Part shown: in pieces, positions 15,621 to 24,795 of the stretch
Position numbering within the stretch: the stretch's first letter is position 1
Layout of the letters: the number at the start of each line of letters is the position of its first letter
Source of the DNA: Flemingiibacterium sp045634005
Lineage (GTDB): Bacteria; Bacillota; Clostridia; Oscillospirales; CAG-272
Assembly: GCA_045634005.1 (NCBI GenBank)
Contig: JAZQZL010000080.1
Location: 1 to 29,437 of the forward strand
DNA: 29,437 bases
Reading direction: 5' to 3'
The notes under the pieces: model-generated
What the model was told of the DNA's origin: nothing
The model's input: only the letters and a program-made list of their open reading frames with translations
The model's database searches: none
Program-made: the position numbers and the translations under genes

Positions 15621-16748
15621 ATGAAAGCAAAAACAAAAAGTAAGCCCGTTCCGGTGAAGCTCACCGATAAGGAAGAAAAGAGAAAGGCGATAGAAGGCGC
15701 TATCGGTCAGATAGAGAAGGATTACGGCAAGGGTACTATTATGCGTATGGGCGAGGCGCCCGAAATGGAGGTAAGCGCTATCTCCACCGGCTCGCTTACG
15801 CTTGACCTTGCGCTTGGTATAGGCGGTGTACCGCGCGGACGTATCGTTGAGATATACGGTCCGGAATCCTCCGGTAAGACCACCGTTGCGCTCCACGTTG
15901 TTGCTGAAACACAGAAGCTTGGCGGCGAGGCTGCCTACATAGACGTCGAGAATGCTCTCGATCCCGTTTATGCAAAGGCTCTTGGCGTTGATATCGACAA
16001 TCTTTTAGTTTCCCAGCCCTCAAGCGGAGAGCAGGCTCTTGATATTGCCGAAGCGCTTATCCGCTCGGGAGCTATCGACGTGGTTATCGTTGACTCTGTT
16101 GCGGCGCTTATCACACAGCAGGAGATCGACGACGATATGGGAGCGTCCCACGTCGGACTTCAGGCAAGACTTATGTCGCAGGCACTCAAGAAATTATCGG
16201 GTGCTGTTGCAAAATCCAACTGTGTTCTCATATTCATAAACCAGCTTCGCGAGAAGATCGGTATTTCCTACGGAAATCCCGAGGTAACCTCGGGCGGACG
16301 TGCGCTCAAGTTCTATTCGTCCGTTCGTATCGAGATCCGCCGCGCAGAGCAGCTCAAGGATGGCACCGACGTTTACGGTAACCACGTTAAGTGTAAGATC
16401 GTTAAGAACAAGGTGGCGCCTCCTTTCAAGACCGCAGAGTTTGACATTATCTACGGTAAGGGTATCTCCAAGTCGAATGAGATAATTGATCTTGCGATCG
16501 AGCTTGAATTTATCAAGAAGAGCGGCTCGTGGTTCTCCTATAACGGACAGCGTATAGCACAGGGTAAGGAGAATACGCGTCAGTATATCGAATCTAACGA
16601 GGAAATAATGAATGAGCTCGTTGATAAGATTATGGCGAAAAAGGACGAGCTGACGACCATTATGGACGGCGGAGCATACGACGGAGAGGACGAGATCGAT
16701 CCCGACGATGAGGCACTGAACATCTCTATTCTCGAAACAGACGACTGA
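15621..16748 (+). CDS. recA: Recombinase RecA
   Basis: This encodes 375 residues. RecA forms ATP-dependent filaments for homologous recombination and triggers LexA self-cleavage. Walker A reads GPESSGKTT, and the conserved FINQLREKIG, GGRALKFYSSVR and NKVAPPFK blocks are all present. AAAGGA (15605-15610) lies 10 bases ahead of the ATG. A 20-residue basic start and an acidic tail (DGEDEIDPDDEALN) extend it beyond the ~350-residue core. It is the first gene of a LexA-type promoter unit, and its TGA overlaps the recX ATG by one base. Confidence 0.98.
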   Translation: MKAKTKSKPVPVKLTDKEEKRKAIEGAIGQIEKDYGKGTIMRMGEAPEMEVSAISTGSLTLDLALGIGGVPRGRIVEIYGPESSGKTTVALHVVAETQKLGGEAAYIDVENALDPVYAKALGVDIDNLLVSQPSSGEQALDIAEALIRSGAIDVVIVDSVAALITQQEIDDDMGASHVGLQARLMSQALKKLSGAVAKSNCVLIFINQLREKIGISYGNPEVTSGGRALKFYSSVRIEIRRAEQLKDGTDVYGNHVKCKIVKNKVAPPFKTAEFDIIYGKGISKSNEIIDLAIELEFIKKSGSWFSYNGQRIAQGKENTRQYIESNEEIMNELVDKIMAKKDELTTIMDGGAYDGEDEIDPDDEALNISILETDD

Positions 16749-17422
16749 TGAAGCTTTCCATCGTCATAACTGCTCTTGATGCGCGACGAGGCGGCGACGA
16801 GGCGGTGCTGACCGTAGAAATAAACGCCGCCGGACATAAGGACGAGCGAAAGCTTACGCTCGCCTCAAAAATGCTGTTCGAGATCGGAAACATAGGTATG
16901 GGAAGCCTGCCGTACGAGCTTTCGCCGGAGCAATTTGACAAGCTTGAGTACGACGCGGAGCTTTGGGCGGCTGTAAAAAAGGGACTCGACATACTTTCAT
17001 ACGGTGACAATACTAAATCCGCGCTAACGTTTAAGCTTCGTCAGCGCGGATTTGGCGAGTTTATAAGCGAGGACGCTGCGGAATATTTAGCAGGACTTGG
17101 CTATATAAACGAGGTAAAAATACTTGAGCGTCTTATCGACAGCCTCGCAAACGTGAAGCTCTACGGGCCGTCACGTGTTAAAAATGAGGTTTATAAAAAG
17201 GGGATCTCACGGGACGTTTTATCAGAGCATTTAGAGGAATTTCTTGAAGGTGTGGATTTTGAGAAAAACCTTTTGAAGCTTGTGCGAAAAAAAATTGATT
17301 TTGGCGCGGTTTCAGACCGTGCCTACCGAGAAAAATTCTATGCGGCGATGTATCGTCTCGGCTACTCTGTGAGTCAGACACGCGACGCAATCAAAAGTAT
17401 CAGGGAAGAAAACGAAGAATGA
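16748..17422 (+). CDS. recX: Regulatory protein RecX
   Basis: This encodes 224 residues. RecX modulates RecA filaments. The family pattern of three-helix repeats is visible: AL-FKLRQRGF in the middle, DAAEYLAGLGYINE, and RVKNEVYKKGIS. The overlap of its ATG with the recA TGA (one base) and with the downstream gene (4 bases, ATGA) implies tight coupling in the recA operon. The sequence is too divergent to point to single residues, but neighbour and pattern agree. Confidence 0.93.
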   Translation: MKLSIVITALDARRGGDEAVLTVEINAAGHKDERKLTLASKMLFEIGNIGMGSLPYELSPEQFDKLEYDAELWAAVKKGLDILSYGDNTKSALTFKLRQRGFGEFISEDAAEYLAGLGYINEVKILERLIDSLANVKLYGPSRVKNEVYKKGISRDVLSEHLEEFLEGVDFEKNLLKLVRKKIDFGAVSDRAYREKFYAAMYRLGYSVSQTRDAIKSIREENEE

Positions 17423-18753
17423 GTAAAAATGTAAAAGTGGGCTTCATATCGCTTGGATGCCCTAAAAATCAGCTTGACACCGAGGTTATGCTCCACGAGC
17501 TTTACAGCGCGGGATATGAGATAGTGTCCGAGGATATTGATGCGGACGTTATCGTTATTAACACCTGCGGTTTTATTGAGTCGGCAAAGCAGGAGGCTAT
17601 TGATAATATCCTTGACGTTGCGTGGCTCAAAAAGAACCGTTCGCTCAAGGCTATCGTTGTAACGGGCTGTCTTGCGGAGCGTTATCGCGACGAGATTTTC
17701 GAAAGCATGCCCGAGGTTGACGCTATTCTCGGCGTCGGAAGCATACACAATATAGTTGAGGCGCTCGAGGCTGTTACGAAGGGCGAAAAATATTCGTCTT
17801 ACGAGGACAAGGAAACGGTAAAGCTCGGCGGCGAGCGTATCATAACAACGCCTGATTATTATGCTTACCTTAAGGTAGCGGAGGGCTGCGACAATAAATG
17901 TAACTACTGCGCTATTCCGTCGATTCGCGGCAAATTCAGAAGCCGTCCGATAGAGGACCTCGTAGCAGAGGCGAAAACGCTCGAGGAGATTGGCGTAAAG
18001 GAGCTTGTCGTTATCGCGCAGGATACCACGCGCTACGGACTTGATCTTTACGGCGACTATAAGCTTGCAGAGTTGCTTAATCGCATAACAGAAGAAACGA
18101 ATATTCCGTGGGTGCGCGTGCTTTACTGCTATCCCGACAAGATAACGGACGAGCTTATCGACGTATTTGCGAATAATCCGCGCGTTGTTAAGTATATTGA
18201 CCTGCCGATCCAGCATATTTCCGATAATATGCTTCGTGCGATGAACCGTCACGGCGACGGTAAAATGATTCGCGAGGTTATAAGTAAGCTTCGTGAGCGT
18301 GTATCGGGTATGGTTATACGTACGACGGTGATCGTCGGATTCCCGGGCGAAACCGAAGAAGATTTTACCGAGCTTTGCGAGTTCGTAAAGACGGCGAGAT
18401 TTGATAATCTCGGCGCATTCACCTATTCGCGCGAGGAGGGTACGGTAGCTTACGATATGGATGACCAGATCGACGAGCAGGTAAAGCAGGACAGATACGA
18501 TATCATTATGCGTACGCAGGGCGATATTATCGAGGATCTTAATGAGGCGGCTGTCGGTAAGGTTATCGACGTGCTGTGCGAGGATTTCGATCCCGTATCC
18601 GAGGCATTTTACGGCAGAAGCGAAGCCAATGCGCCCGAAATTGACGGAAAGGTTTATTTCAGCGCGCCTAAAGGCAGCGTTCAGCCCGGCGAATTTGTAA
18701 AAGTGAAGGTAACCGAAGCTATCGACTACGATCTCGTAGGCGAAAAGATATAA
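17419..18753 (+). CDS. rimO: Ribosomal protein S12 methylthiotransferase RimO
   Basis: This encodes 444 residues. It is a radical-SAM enzyme that methylthiolates an Asp of S12. The N-terminal MTTase cluster cysteines are C14 (SLGCPKNQLD), C50 (INTCGF) and C84 (VTGCLAER). The radical-SAM motif CDNKCNYC (157-164) gives CxxxCxxC, and a TRAM-like C-terminus ends it. SLGCPKNQ with DTE is the RimO form rather than MiaB. It overlaps recX by 4 bases, and the next gene, pgsA, is 18 bases away. Placing a translation-modification enzyme in the recA operon is common in Clostridia. Confidence 0.95.
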   Translation: MSKNVKVGFISLGCPKNQLDTEVMLHELYSAGYEIVSEDIDADVIVINTCGFIESAKQEAIDNILDVAWLKKNRSLKAIVVTGCLAERYRDEIFESMPEVDAILGVGSIHNIVEALEAVTKGEKYSSYEDKETVKLGGERIITTPDYYAYLKVAEGCDNKCNYCAIPSIRGKFRSRPIEDLVAEAKTLEEIGVKELVVIAQDTTRYGLDLYGDYKLAELLNRITEETNIPWVRVLYCYPDKITDELIDVFANNPRVVKYIDLPIQHISDNMLRAMNRHGDGKMIREVISKLRERVSGMVIRTTVIVGFPGETEEDFTELCEFVKTARFDNLGAFTYSREEGTVAYDMDDQIDEQVKQDRYDIIMRTQGDIIEDLNEAAVGKVIDVLCEDFDPVSEAFYGRSEANAPEIDGKVYFSAPKGSVQPGEFVKVKVTEAIDYDLVGEKI

Positions 18754-18771
18754 TTTAAAGGAGATAAAGTT

Positions 18772-19371
18772 ATGAATTTACCGAACAAATTATCAATTCT
18801 CCGAGTAATACTCGTTCCGCTCTTTGTTGCGGTGCTCACATTCCCGTCTGACGAATTTTTCGCAAGCTACGGAATGTGGATGCGTATTATCGCAGCGGCG
18901 TTATTTGCGCTTACCGCCTTCACGGATATGCTTGATGGTCAGATTGCGCGTAGGTGTAATCTTGTAACGGATTTCGGAAAATTTATCGATCCGCTTGCAG
19001 ATAAGTTTATGGTATTCGGCGCGATGCTTGCGATCATATACCGTCTTGACGGATATATGCGCCCGATCTTCCTTTGGGCATCGCTTATCGTTATTTTCCG
19101 CGAGCTTGCAATTACATCTATGCGACTTATCGTCGTTAATAAGTCGGGCACCGTCGTTGCGGCTGCTTGGCTTGGCAAAGTAAAGACCGTTACGCAGATA
19201 GTTTGCGTAATTGCGGTCCTTCTTGATCCGGTAGTTATCCCGGCAGGAAACTTCTTCTCTGACGGTCAGATACTTTCGCTTGCGACTACTATTCTGATGA
19301 CTGTGATGACACTTTGGTCCGGCATCGACTATATGAAGGCATATTGGCCGTTACTTGATCCCAACAAGTAA
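18772..19371 (+). CDS. pgsA: CDP-diacylglycerol-glycerol-3-phosphate 3-phosphatidyltransferase
   Basis: This encodes 199 residues. It makes phosphatidylglycerol phosphate in the membrane. The CDP-alcohol phosphotransferase motif D-G-x2-A-R-x8-G-x3-D-x3-D is complete (D55, G56, A59, R60, G69, D73, D77), and several hydrophobic segments are seen (about 10-27, 36-52, 100-118, 140-160). AAAGGAGAT lies ahead of the ATG. It is the last gene of the recA-recX-rimO-pgsA unit and is followed at once by a terminator. Confidence 0.95.
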   Translation: MNLPNKLSILRVILVPLFVAVLTFPSDEFFASYGMWMRIIAAALFALTAFTDMLDGQIARRCNLVTDFGKFIDPLADKFMVFGAMLAIIYRLDGYMRPIFLWASLIVIFRELAITSMRLIVVNKSGTVVAAAWLGKVKTVTQIVCVIAVLLDPVVIPAGNFFSDGQILSLATTILMTVMTLWSGIDYMKAYWPLLDPNK

Positions 19372-19375
19372 AAAT

Positions 19376-19403
19376 AAAAAGCTGTCCGAAAGGACAGCTT
19401 TTT
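19376..19403. terminator. Bidirectional terminator of the recA operon
   Basis: AAAAAGCTGTCC (19376-19387) pairs with GGACAGCTTTTT (19392-19403) across GAAA. The stem gives T-tracts on both strands, so it closes both pgsA and the convergent gene at 19413. Confidence 0.88.
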
Positions 19404-19412
19404 GTGTTATTA

Positions 19413-19889
19413 TCAATTTCTGCGCTGCGCATCTATGCAGGCATCAATCACTAATACGACCGACAGTGCCGCAATTTCATCAACGTCTGTGCCGAATGAT
19501 ATCTCGTAGGCATCTCCGAGCGTAAACCACTCTTTAGATACGGATGCAATCATACGCTCCCCGTGGGTGACGTCGTAGTCGTGGTCAAAGAAGTCGCCGT
19601 GAACGCTCCAATCGGGACCGTTTACGGTATATTCGGGGTGAAAAAGAGTGAATTCCTTGACGACTTCCGCGAATTGCTCGCTGCCGCGATATATCAGATA
19701 TTTCGGGAGAAACGTGAGAAGCTGCTGCTCTATATAGGCAAGCTCATTGCCGAGCATATCGTATAGATGAAGCTTTTTTCCGAACGTGAGAATTTCGCCT
19801 TCAACATAGTATCGTTCGTTTCCCGCCTCATCGTATATGGAAAATTTATCTCCCCATGTGAAAATTCGTTGCTTTATATATAGTTTCAT
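19413..19889 (-). CDS. LURP-one-related (DUF567/YxjI-like) protein
   Basis: This encodes 158 residues with the LURP-one pattern: a start of MKLYIKQRIFTWGDKFSIYDE, then repeated short strand pairs (RYYVEGEILTFGKKLHLYD, ELAYIEQQLLTFLPKYLIY). The family forms a tubby-like beta barrel. Its role in bacteria is not established. GGGAGAG lies just ahead of the ATG. It begins 9 bases after the uridine phosphorylase stop, so the two are probably one transcript. A metabolic link between them is not shown. Confidence 0.85.
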   Translation of the reverse strand: MKLYIKQRIFTWGDKFSIYDEAGNERYYVEGEILTFGKKLHLYDMLGNELAYIEQQLLTFLPKYLIYRGSEQFAEVVKEFTLFHPEYTVNGPDWSVHGDFFDHDYDVTHGERMIASVSKEWFTLGDAYEISFGTDVDEIAALSVVLVIDACIDAQRRN

Positions 19890-19898
19890 AGACTCTCC

Positions 19899-20651
19899 CT
19901 ATTTAGCGATGATTCTATTCATAGCCTCAACCGCAACCTTTGCAGCGGAGAGCGAGTCGTTATCTTCGGGATCAACGATTCCCTGGTTGATGCGCTCCTG
20001 ATTCCATACCGCGCGAAGCACACATCCTGCGCGCATTCTGAGCGTTGCCGCTACGGTGAAAAGCGTTGCGCTCTCCATTTCCGAGGCAAGACAGCCGCCG
20101 CCGAGCCACGCACGCCACAAGTCCATAAGCGATTCGCCGACGGGCATTCTATATGGCGAGTGCTGACCGTAGAAGGAATCCTTGCAGTGTACCACGCCGA
20201 CATGGTACGGGTGAGTGCCGTCCGATGCCGCGTCTGCGAGCGCCTTTACAACGTCAAAGTTAGCAACCGCCGGAAACTCTATCGGCAGATACTCACGCGA
20301 CGTTCCCTCGGCGCGAATAGACGCCTGCGCGATGACGATATCGCCTGCTTTTACGTTTATATCCATACCGCCGCAGGTGCCTACGCGAATGATATTTTCC
20401 ACGCCGACGAGATGCAGCTCCTCAATACAGATAGCAGTCGACGGACCGCCTATGCCGTGCGAGGTTACGAGCACACGCTCGCCGTTAAGCTTTGCCGACC
20501 ACGTTGTGTACTCGCGGTTGGACGCCACGAATTTCGGCTCGTCCATAAGCCGTGCAATTTTCTCAACGCGCGCGGGATCACCGCAGATGATAGCCGATTT
20601 CGCGCCGTCGTCGCGTGTGAGGCCTATATGATACATTACTTCTTCATTCAT
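19899..20651 (-). CDS. udp: Uridine phosphorylase-family nucleoside phosphorylase
   Basis: This encodes 250 residues. It cleaves nucleoside plus phosphate to base and ribose-1-phosphate. Family motifs are GDPARV (24-29, phosphate loop), TSHGIGGPSTAI (63-74), RVGTCGGM (89-96) and ASEMESATLF (ribose-binding Glu). The base-pocket stretch reads CKDSFYGQHSP, the Firmicute uridine-phosphorylase form, rather than the E. coli QER form, so the uridine preference is likely but not certain. It has a perfect -35/-10 promoter (20684-20712), whose -35 lies inside the terminator of the upstream gene. Confidence 0.85.
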   Translation of the reverse strand: MNEEVMYHIGLTRDDGAKSAIICGDPARVEKIARLMDEPKFVASNREYTTWSAKLNGERVLVTSHGIGGPSTAICIEELHLVGVENIIRVGTCGGMDINVKAGDIVIAQASIRAEGTSREYLPIEFPAVANFDVVKALADAASDGTHPYHVGVVHCKDSFYGQHSPYRMPVGESLMDLWRAWLGGGCLASEMESATLFTVAATLRMRAGCVLRAVWNQERINQGIVDPEDNDSLSAAKVAVEAMNRIIAK

Positions 20652-20683
20652 AGTAAGTAATTCCTTTCAAATATTCTACCATA

Positions 20684-20712
20684 ATTATATCAAAAGCCGC
20701 CGTTCTTGTCAA
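20684..20712 (-). promoter_or_regulatory. udp promoter
   Basis: On the minus strand, TTGACA (20707-20712) and TATAAT (20684-20689) are perfect hexamers spaced by 17 bases, about 33 bases ahead of udp. The -35 falls in the loop side of the terminator hairpin of the preceding gene. Confidence 0.85.
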
Positions 20713-20722
20713 GGACGGCGGC
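20692..20722 (-). terminator. Terminator of the small secreted protein gene
   Basis: Reading leftward, GCCGCCGTCCTT (20711-20722) pairs with AAGAACGGCGGC (20696-20707) with one mismatch, then TTTT (20692-20695). It lies 5 bases past the stop of the gene at 20728 and overlaps the udp promoter. Confidence 0.75.
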
Positions 20723-20727
20723 AGCAT

Positions 20728-21087
20728 TCATTTTATTCGGTACATCTTTATGCCGTTAAGGCGTGCTACTCGATCGGAAATGGGAGCGAGTCGCACTGTA
20801 TATTCACGCTTTTTCCCGTTTATTATACCGGTAACGGTGACACTTTCACCGCTTTGAGTGTATTCAAGCGTTATGTCATCGCAGATGAACTTGCCGTCTT
20901 GTGTGAATTCAAACGTTCTGCCGGCGCTGTTCCACATACCGACGAGCGAGTATTCTTTCGCCGCTTCATTTACTGTGGCAACGGTAGGAACGGCTTCTGC
21001 ACTCGGAGTGGGTGTAAGTCCCGTTACGACAGCTGTGCACAGAAAAAACAGCGCGGTTGAAATGACGCGCGTAAATGCTTCAATCAT
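20728..21087 (-). CDS. Small secreted protein with a lipocalin-like beta domain
   Basis: This encodes 119 residues from the ATG at 21087, preceded by AGAAGGAGATAT, a strong ribosome-binding site. An upstream in-frame ATG (21165) adds 26 residues with no such site, so I reject it. A signal peptide (about residues 1-31, ending PSAEA) is followed by a stretch that reads like the LVGxWxxxGxxFxFxxDG pattern of small lipocalin-like domains (YSLVGMWNSAGRTFEFTQDG), then paired strands. No lipobox is convincing. Function is unknown; the domain assignment is by pattern only. Confidence 0.65.
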   Translation of the reverse strand: MIEAFTRVISTALFFLCTAVVTGLTPTPSAEAVPTVATVNEAAKEYSLVGMWNSAGRTFEFTQDGKFICDDITLEYTQSGESVTVTGIINGKKREYTVRLAPISDRVARLNGIKMYRIK

Positions 21088-21156
21088 AATAATATCTCCT
21101 TCTATCAAAATTGTTGTGAAAATATTATTTGTGACGTGCATCTTCGATATGTGATG

Positions 21157-21190
21157 AAAAAACACCCACTCGCAAACGCGAGTGGGTGTT
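21157..21190 (-). terminator. nifJ terminator
   Basis: AACACCCACTCGC (21161-21173) and GCGAGTGGGTGTT (21178-21190) form a 13-bp perfect stem across AAAC, and on the minus strand a run of T residues (complement of 21157-21162) follows. It lies 18 bases past the nifJ stop. Confidence 0.88.
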
Positions 21191-21207
21191 ATAACTAATT
21201 TTTCAAA

Positions 21208-24200
21208 TTAGTCGTTGTTCGGAGCGTAGAGCTCAACAAATCTAGTCAGACGCTCGTACTTAGCCTTTGCGTTAGCCTCAGCATCAGCGAACAGCTTTTC
21301 AGCACGCTCGGGGAACTGATTTGCAAGGCGGTTGTAACGGTTCTCGGACTTGATGAAGTCGATGTAGCTTGCGGTAGGCTCCTTGGAGTCGAGCGAGAAG
21401 GGATTCTTGCCCTCTGCCTTAAGAGCAGGATTGAAGCGGAACATCTGCCAGTAACCAGCGTCAACTGCTCTCTGCATTTCAAGCTGGCAGTTCTGCATGG
21501 TGCCCTTGATACCGTGCATTTCGCAAGGAGCGTATGCGATGATGATCGAAGGACCGTTGTAAGCCTCAGCCTCGGTGAGAGCCTTGAGGAGCTGAGTCTG
21601 GCTTGCACCCATTGCAACCTGTGCAACGTATACATAGCCGTAAGACATAGCGATTTCTGCAAGGTTCTTCTTGCCGATGCCCTTACCAGCTGCAGCGAAC
21701 TGTGCAACCTGGCCGATGTTGGAAGCCTTGGAAGCCTGTCCACCGGTGTTGGAGTAAACCTCGGTATCAAATACCATGATGTTTACGTCTTCGCCGGAAG
21801 CGAGTACGTGGTCAAGACCGCCGAAGCCGATATCGTATGCCCAACCGTCACCACCGAAGATCCATACGGACTTCTTAGCGAGGTAATCCTTCTCAGCGAG
21901 GATCTTGGGAGCTACAGGGCAGCCTGCCTTTGCAGCCTTCTCGATCTCTGCGATGAGAGCCTCTGCAGGAGCTGCGTTAGCAGTGGAACTATCCTTAGTG
22001 TCAAGGAATGCCTTAGCAGCAGCCTTGAACTCGTCGGAAGACTTATCAGAAGCCATCATTTCCTCAACCATAGCGATGAGTCTGTTTCTGATGGTCTTCT
22101 GAGCGAGGTGCATACCGAGACCGTGCTCTGCGTTATCCTCGAAGAGGGAGTTAGCCCAAGCCGGACCCTTGCCGCTCTCGCGGTTTACGGTGTAAGGAGT
22201 TGCAGGTGCGCTACCGCCCCAGATGGACGAACAACCGGTAGCGTTGGAGATGTACATGGACTCACCGAAGAGCTGGGTGATAAGACGAGCGTAGGAGGTC
22301 TCTGCACATCCTGCGCAAGAGCCGGAGAACTCAAGCAGAGGCTGCTTGAACTGCGAGCCCTTAACGGTAGCGTTTACAAGCTCGGACTTTTCGGATACGT
22401 TAGCAACCGCGTAGTCCCAAGGAGCCTGCTGGTCAGCCTGGGTAGCACCCAGAACCATTTCGATAGCCTTCTTGCCGGTGCCGTCCTTTTCAGCCTTTGC
22501 GTTTACAGGGCAAGCCTTAACGCAGAGGGTACAACCCATACAGTCAGCAGGCGAGATAGCCATGGTGAACTTGTAATCGGTCTTGATAACGGGCTTTTCA
22601 GTGAACTTGGTAGCAGCGGGAGCGTTTGCAGCCTCTTCAGCGGTCATCGCGTAAGGACGGATAGCAGCGTGAGGACATACAAATGCACAGCTGTTACACT
22701 GGATGCAGTTTTCAGGAACCCAGGTAGGAACGTAAACTGCAACGCCGCGCTTCTCGGAGATGGTCGAACCCTGCGGGAACGTACCGTCAACGTAATCGGT
22801 GAACGCGGATACGGGGAGACTGTCGCCTGCCATTGCGTTGGTGGGAAGAACCACGGTGTTTACGAACTTTTCAAGGTCAGCGCGCTCGGACTTGAATGCT
22901 GCCTTAGGAGCATCTGCGCCTGCGTTCTTCCAAGCGTCCGGAACAGCAACCACGGTGTAAGCGTCTGCGCCTGCATCGATAGCGGCATAGTTGAGGTCAA
23001 CCATTGCCTGACCCTTCTTGATGTAGGACTTGTAAGCTGCCTTCTTCATGTACTCGATAGCTTCGTCCTTGGGAAGAATGTTAGCGAGCGAGAAGAATGC
23101 GGACTGAAGAACGGTGTTCTTAACCTTTGCGTTACCGATCTGCTTGGTAGCGATAGTGGTAGCGTCGATGGTGATGAACTTAACGTTGTTGTTTGCGATG
23201 TAGGTCTTAACAGCTGCAGGAAGGTTAGCGTCAAGCTCCTCAATGGTGTTCCAAGCACAGTCAAGAAGGAAGGTACCGCCGGGCTTAACGTCGGTAATCA
23301 TGTCATACTTCTTGAGGTATGCGGAGTTGTGGCAAGCAACGAAGTCAGCCTTGTTGATGTAGTAAGGAGACTTGATGGGGTTGTCACCGAATCTGAGGTG
23401 AGAAATGGTGATACCGGAAGTCTTCTTGGAGTCGTACTGGAAGTACGCCTGGATATACTTGTCGGTGTGGTCACCGATGATCTTGATGGAGTTCTTATTT
23501 GCACCAACGGTACCGTCGCCGCCAAGACCCCAGAACTTGCACGCGATGGTGCCGGGAGCAGCGGTGTCGGGAGCGGGCTTCTCCTCGAGGGAAAGGCCGG
23601 TAACGTCGTCTACGATACCGATAGTGAAGTTGTTCTTCGGCTCAGCCTGTGCGAGGTTCTCGTATACAGCGAAGATGGAGGAAGGAGGAGTATCCTTCGA
23701 GCCAAGACCGTAACGGCCGCCAACAACGGTAGCCTTAACGCCCTTAAGAGCAAGAGCGGTAACAACGTCAAGGTAAAGGGGCTCGCCGAGAGCGCCGGGT
23801 TCCTTGGTTCTATCGAGAACTGCGATCTTCTTTGCGGTAGCAGGGATAGCTTCAACGAGCTTGTCTGCGACGAAGGGGCGGTAAAGTCTAACCTTAACAA
23901 GACCTACCTTCTCGCCTGCTGCGAGCATATAGTCGATAACTTCCTCTGCAACGTCGCAGATGGAGCCCATACCGATGATAACACGCTCTGCGTCCGGTGC
24001 GCCGTAGTAGTTGAAGAGCTTATAGTCGGTACCGATCTTAGCGTTAACCTTGTCCATGTATTCCTCAACGATTGCGGGGAATGCATCATAGAACTTGTTG
24101 CACGCTTCTCTGTGCTGGAAGAAGATATCGCCGTTTTCTGCGGAACCGCGGAGAACAGGATGCTCAGGATTGAGAGAACGAGCACGGAATGCTGCGATAG

Positions 24201-24795
24201 CATCCTTGTCTACCATCTCTGCGAGATCGTCGTAGTCCCAAGCCTCGATCTTCTGAATCTCGTGAGAGGTACGGAAGCCGTCGAAGAAGTTGAGTACAGG
24301 TACGCGGCCCTTGATGGTTGCAAGGTGAGCAACTGCGCCAAGGTCCATAACTTCCTGAGGATTGGACTCTGCCATCATAGCGAAACCGGTCTGACGGCAA
24401 GCATAAACGTCGGAGTGGTCACCAAAGATGTTGAGCGCGTGCGAAGCTACGCAACGTGCAGAAACGTGGATAACGCAAGGGAGAAGCTCACCTGCGATCT
24501 TGTACATATTCGGGATCATGAGAAGAAGACCCTGAGATGCGGTGTAGGTAGTGGTGAGAGCACCTGCTGCGAGAGAACCGTGAACGGTACCTGCAGCGCC
24601 TGCCTCAGACTGCATTTCGATAACCTTTACGGTATCGCCCATGATATTCTTCAAACCGGTAGCGGACCAGGTGTCGGTCACGTCAGCCATTACGGAAGAA
24701 GGAGTAATCGGGTAGATACCAGCCACTTCGGTAAACGCATACGACGCATGAGCGGCGGCTGTGTTACCATCCATGGAAATTTTCTTTCTTGCCAT
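21208..24795 (-). CDS. nifJ: Pyruvate:ferredoxin (flavodoxin) oxidoreductase
   Basis: This encodes 1195 residues, the single-chain length. It oxidises pyruvate with CoA to acetyl-CoA and CO2, reducing ferredoxin, and is the central anaerobic step. The N-terminal pyrimidine domain opens MDGNTAAAHASYAFTEVAGI. Two ferredoxin-type 4Fe-4S motifs are CIQCNSCAFVCPHA (about 698-711) and CMGCTLCVKACPVN (about 750-763). The catalytic cluster cysteines are in SGSCAGCAET and TGCSS, with a last one in APCEMHG. TPP binding shows GGDGWAYDIGFGG. AGGAGG precedes the ATG. It is transcribed leftward, toward oriC, and its strongly biased codon choice suggests high expression. Confidence 0.97.
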   Translation of the reverse strand: MARKKISMDGNTAAAHASYAFTEVAGIYPITPSSVMADVTDTWSATGLKNIMGDTVKVIEMQSEAGAAGTVHGSLAAGALTTTYTASQGLLLMIPNMYKIAGELLPCVIHVSARCVASHALNIFGDHSDVYACRQTGFAMMAESNPQEVMDLGAVAHLATIKGRVPVLNFFDGFRTSHEIQKIEAWDYDDLAEMVDKDAIAAFRARSLNPEHPVLRGSAENGDIFFQHREACNKFYDAFPAIVEEYMDKVNAKIGTDYKLFNYYGAPDAERVIIGMGSICDVAEEVIDYMLAAGEKVGLVKVRLYRPFVADKLVEAIPATAKKIAVLDRTKEPGALGEPLYLDVVTALALKGVKATVVGGRYGLGSKDTPPSSIFAVYENLAQAEPKNNFTIGIVDDVTGLSLEEKPAPDTAAPGTIACKFWGLGGDGTVGANKNSIKIIGDHTDKYIQAYFQYDSKKTSGITISHLRFGDNPIKSPYYINKADFVACHNSAYLKKYDMITDVKPGGTFLLDCAWNTIEELDANLPAAVKTYIANNNVKFITIDATTIATKQIGNAKVKNTVLQSAFFSLANILPKDEAIEYMKKAAYKSYIKKGQAMVDLNYAAIDAGADAYTVVAVPDAWKNAGADAPKAAFKSERADLEKFVNTVVLPTNAMAGDSLPVSAFTDYVDGTFPQGSTISEKRGVAVYVPTWVPENCIQCNSCAFVCPHAAIRPYAMTAEEAANAPAATKFTEKPVIKTDYKFTMAISPADCMGCTLCVKACPVNAKAEKDGTGKKAIEMVLGATQADQQAPWDYAVANVSEKSELVNATVKGSQFKQPLLEFSGSCAGCAETSYARLITQLFGESMYISNATGCSSIWGGSAPATPYTVNRESGKGPAWANSLFEDNAEHGLGMHLAQKTIRNRLIAMVEEMMASDKSSDEFKAAAKAFLDTKDSSTANAAPAEALIAEIEKAAKAGCPVAPKILAEKDYLAKKSVWIFGGDGWAYDIGFGGLDHVLASGEDVNIMVFDTEVYSNTGGQASKASNIGQVAQFAAAGKGIGKKNLAEIAMSYGYVYVAQVAMGASQTQLLKALTEAEAYNGPSIIIAYAPCEMHGIKGTMQNCQLEMQRAVDAGYWQMFRFNPALKAEGKNPFSLDSKEPTASYIDFIKSENRYNRLANQFPERAEKLFADAEANAKAKYERLTRFVELYAPNND

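Noticed and set aside
17374..18252. A 292-residue open frame antisense to rimO
   Set aside because: Shadow of rimO, which has complete cysteine motifs; the antisense product has no family pattern.
21088..21165. An N-terminal extension of the small secreted protein
   Set aside because: A strong AGAAGGAGATAT site and a signal peptide start at 21087; the extension would bury both.
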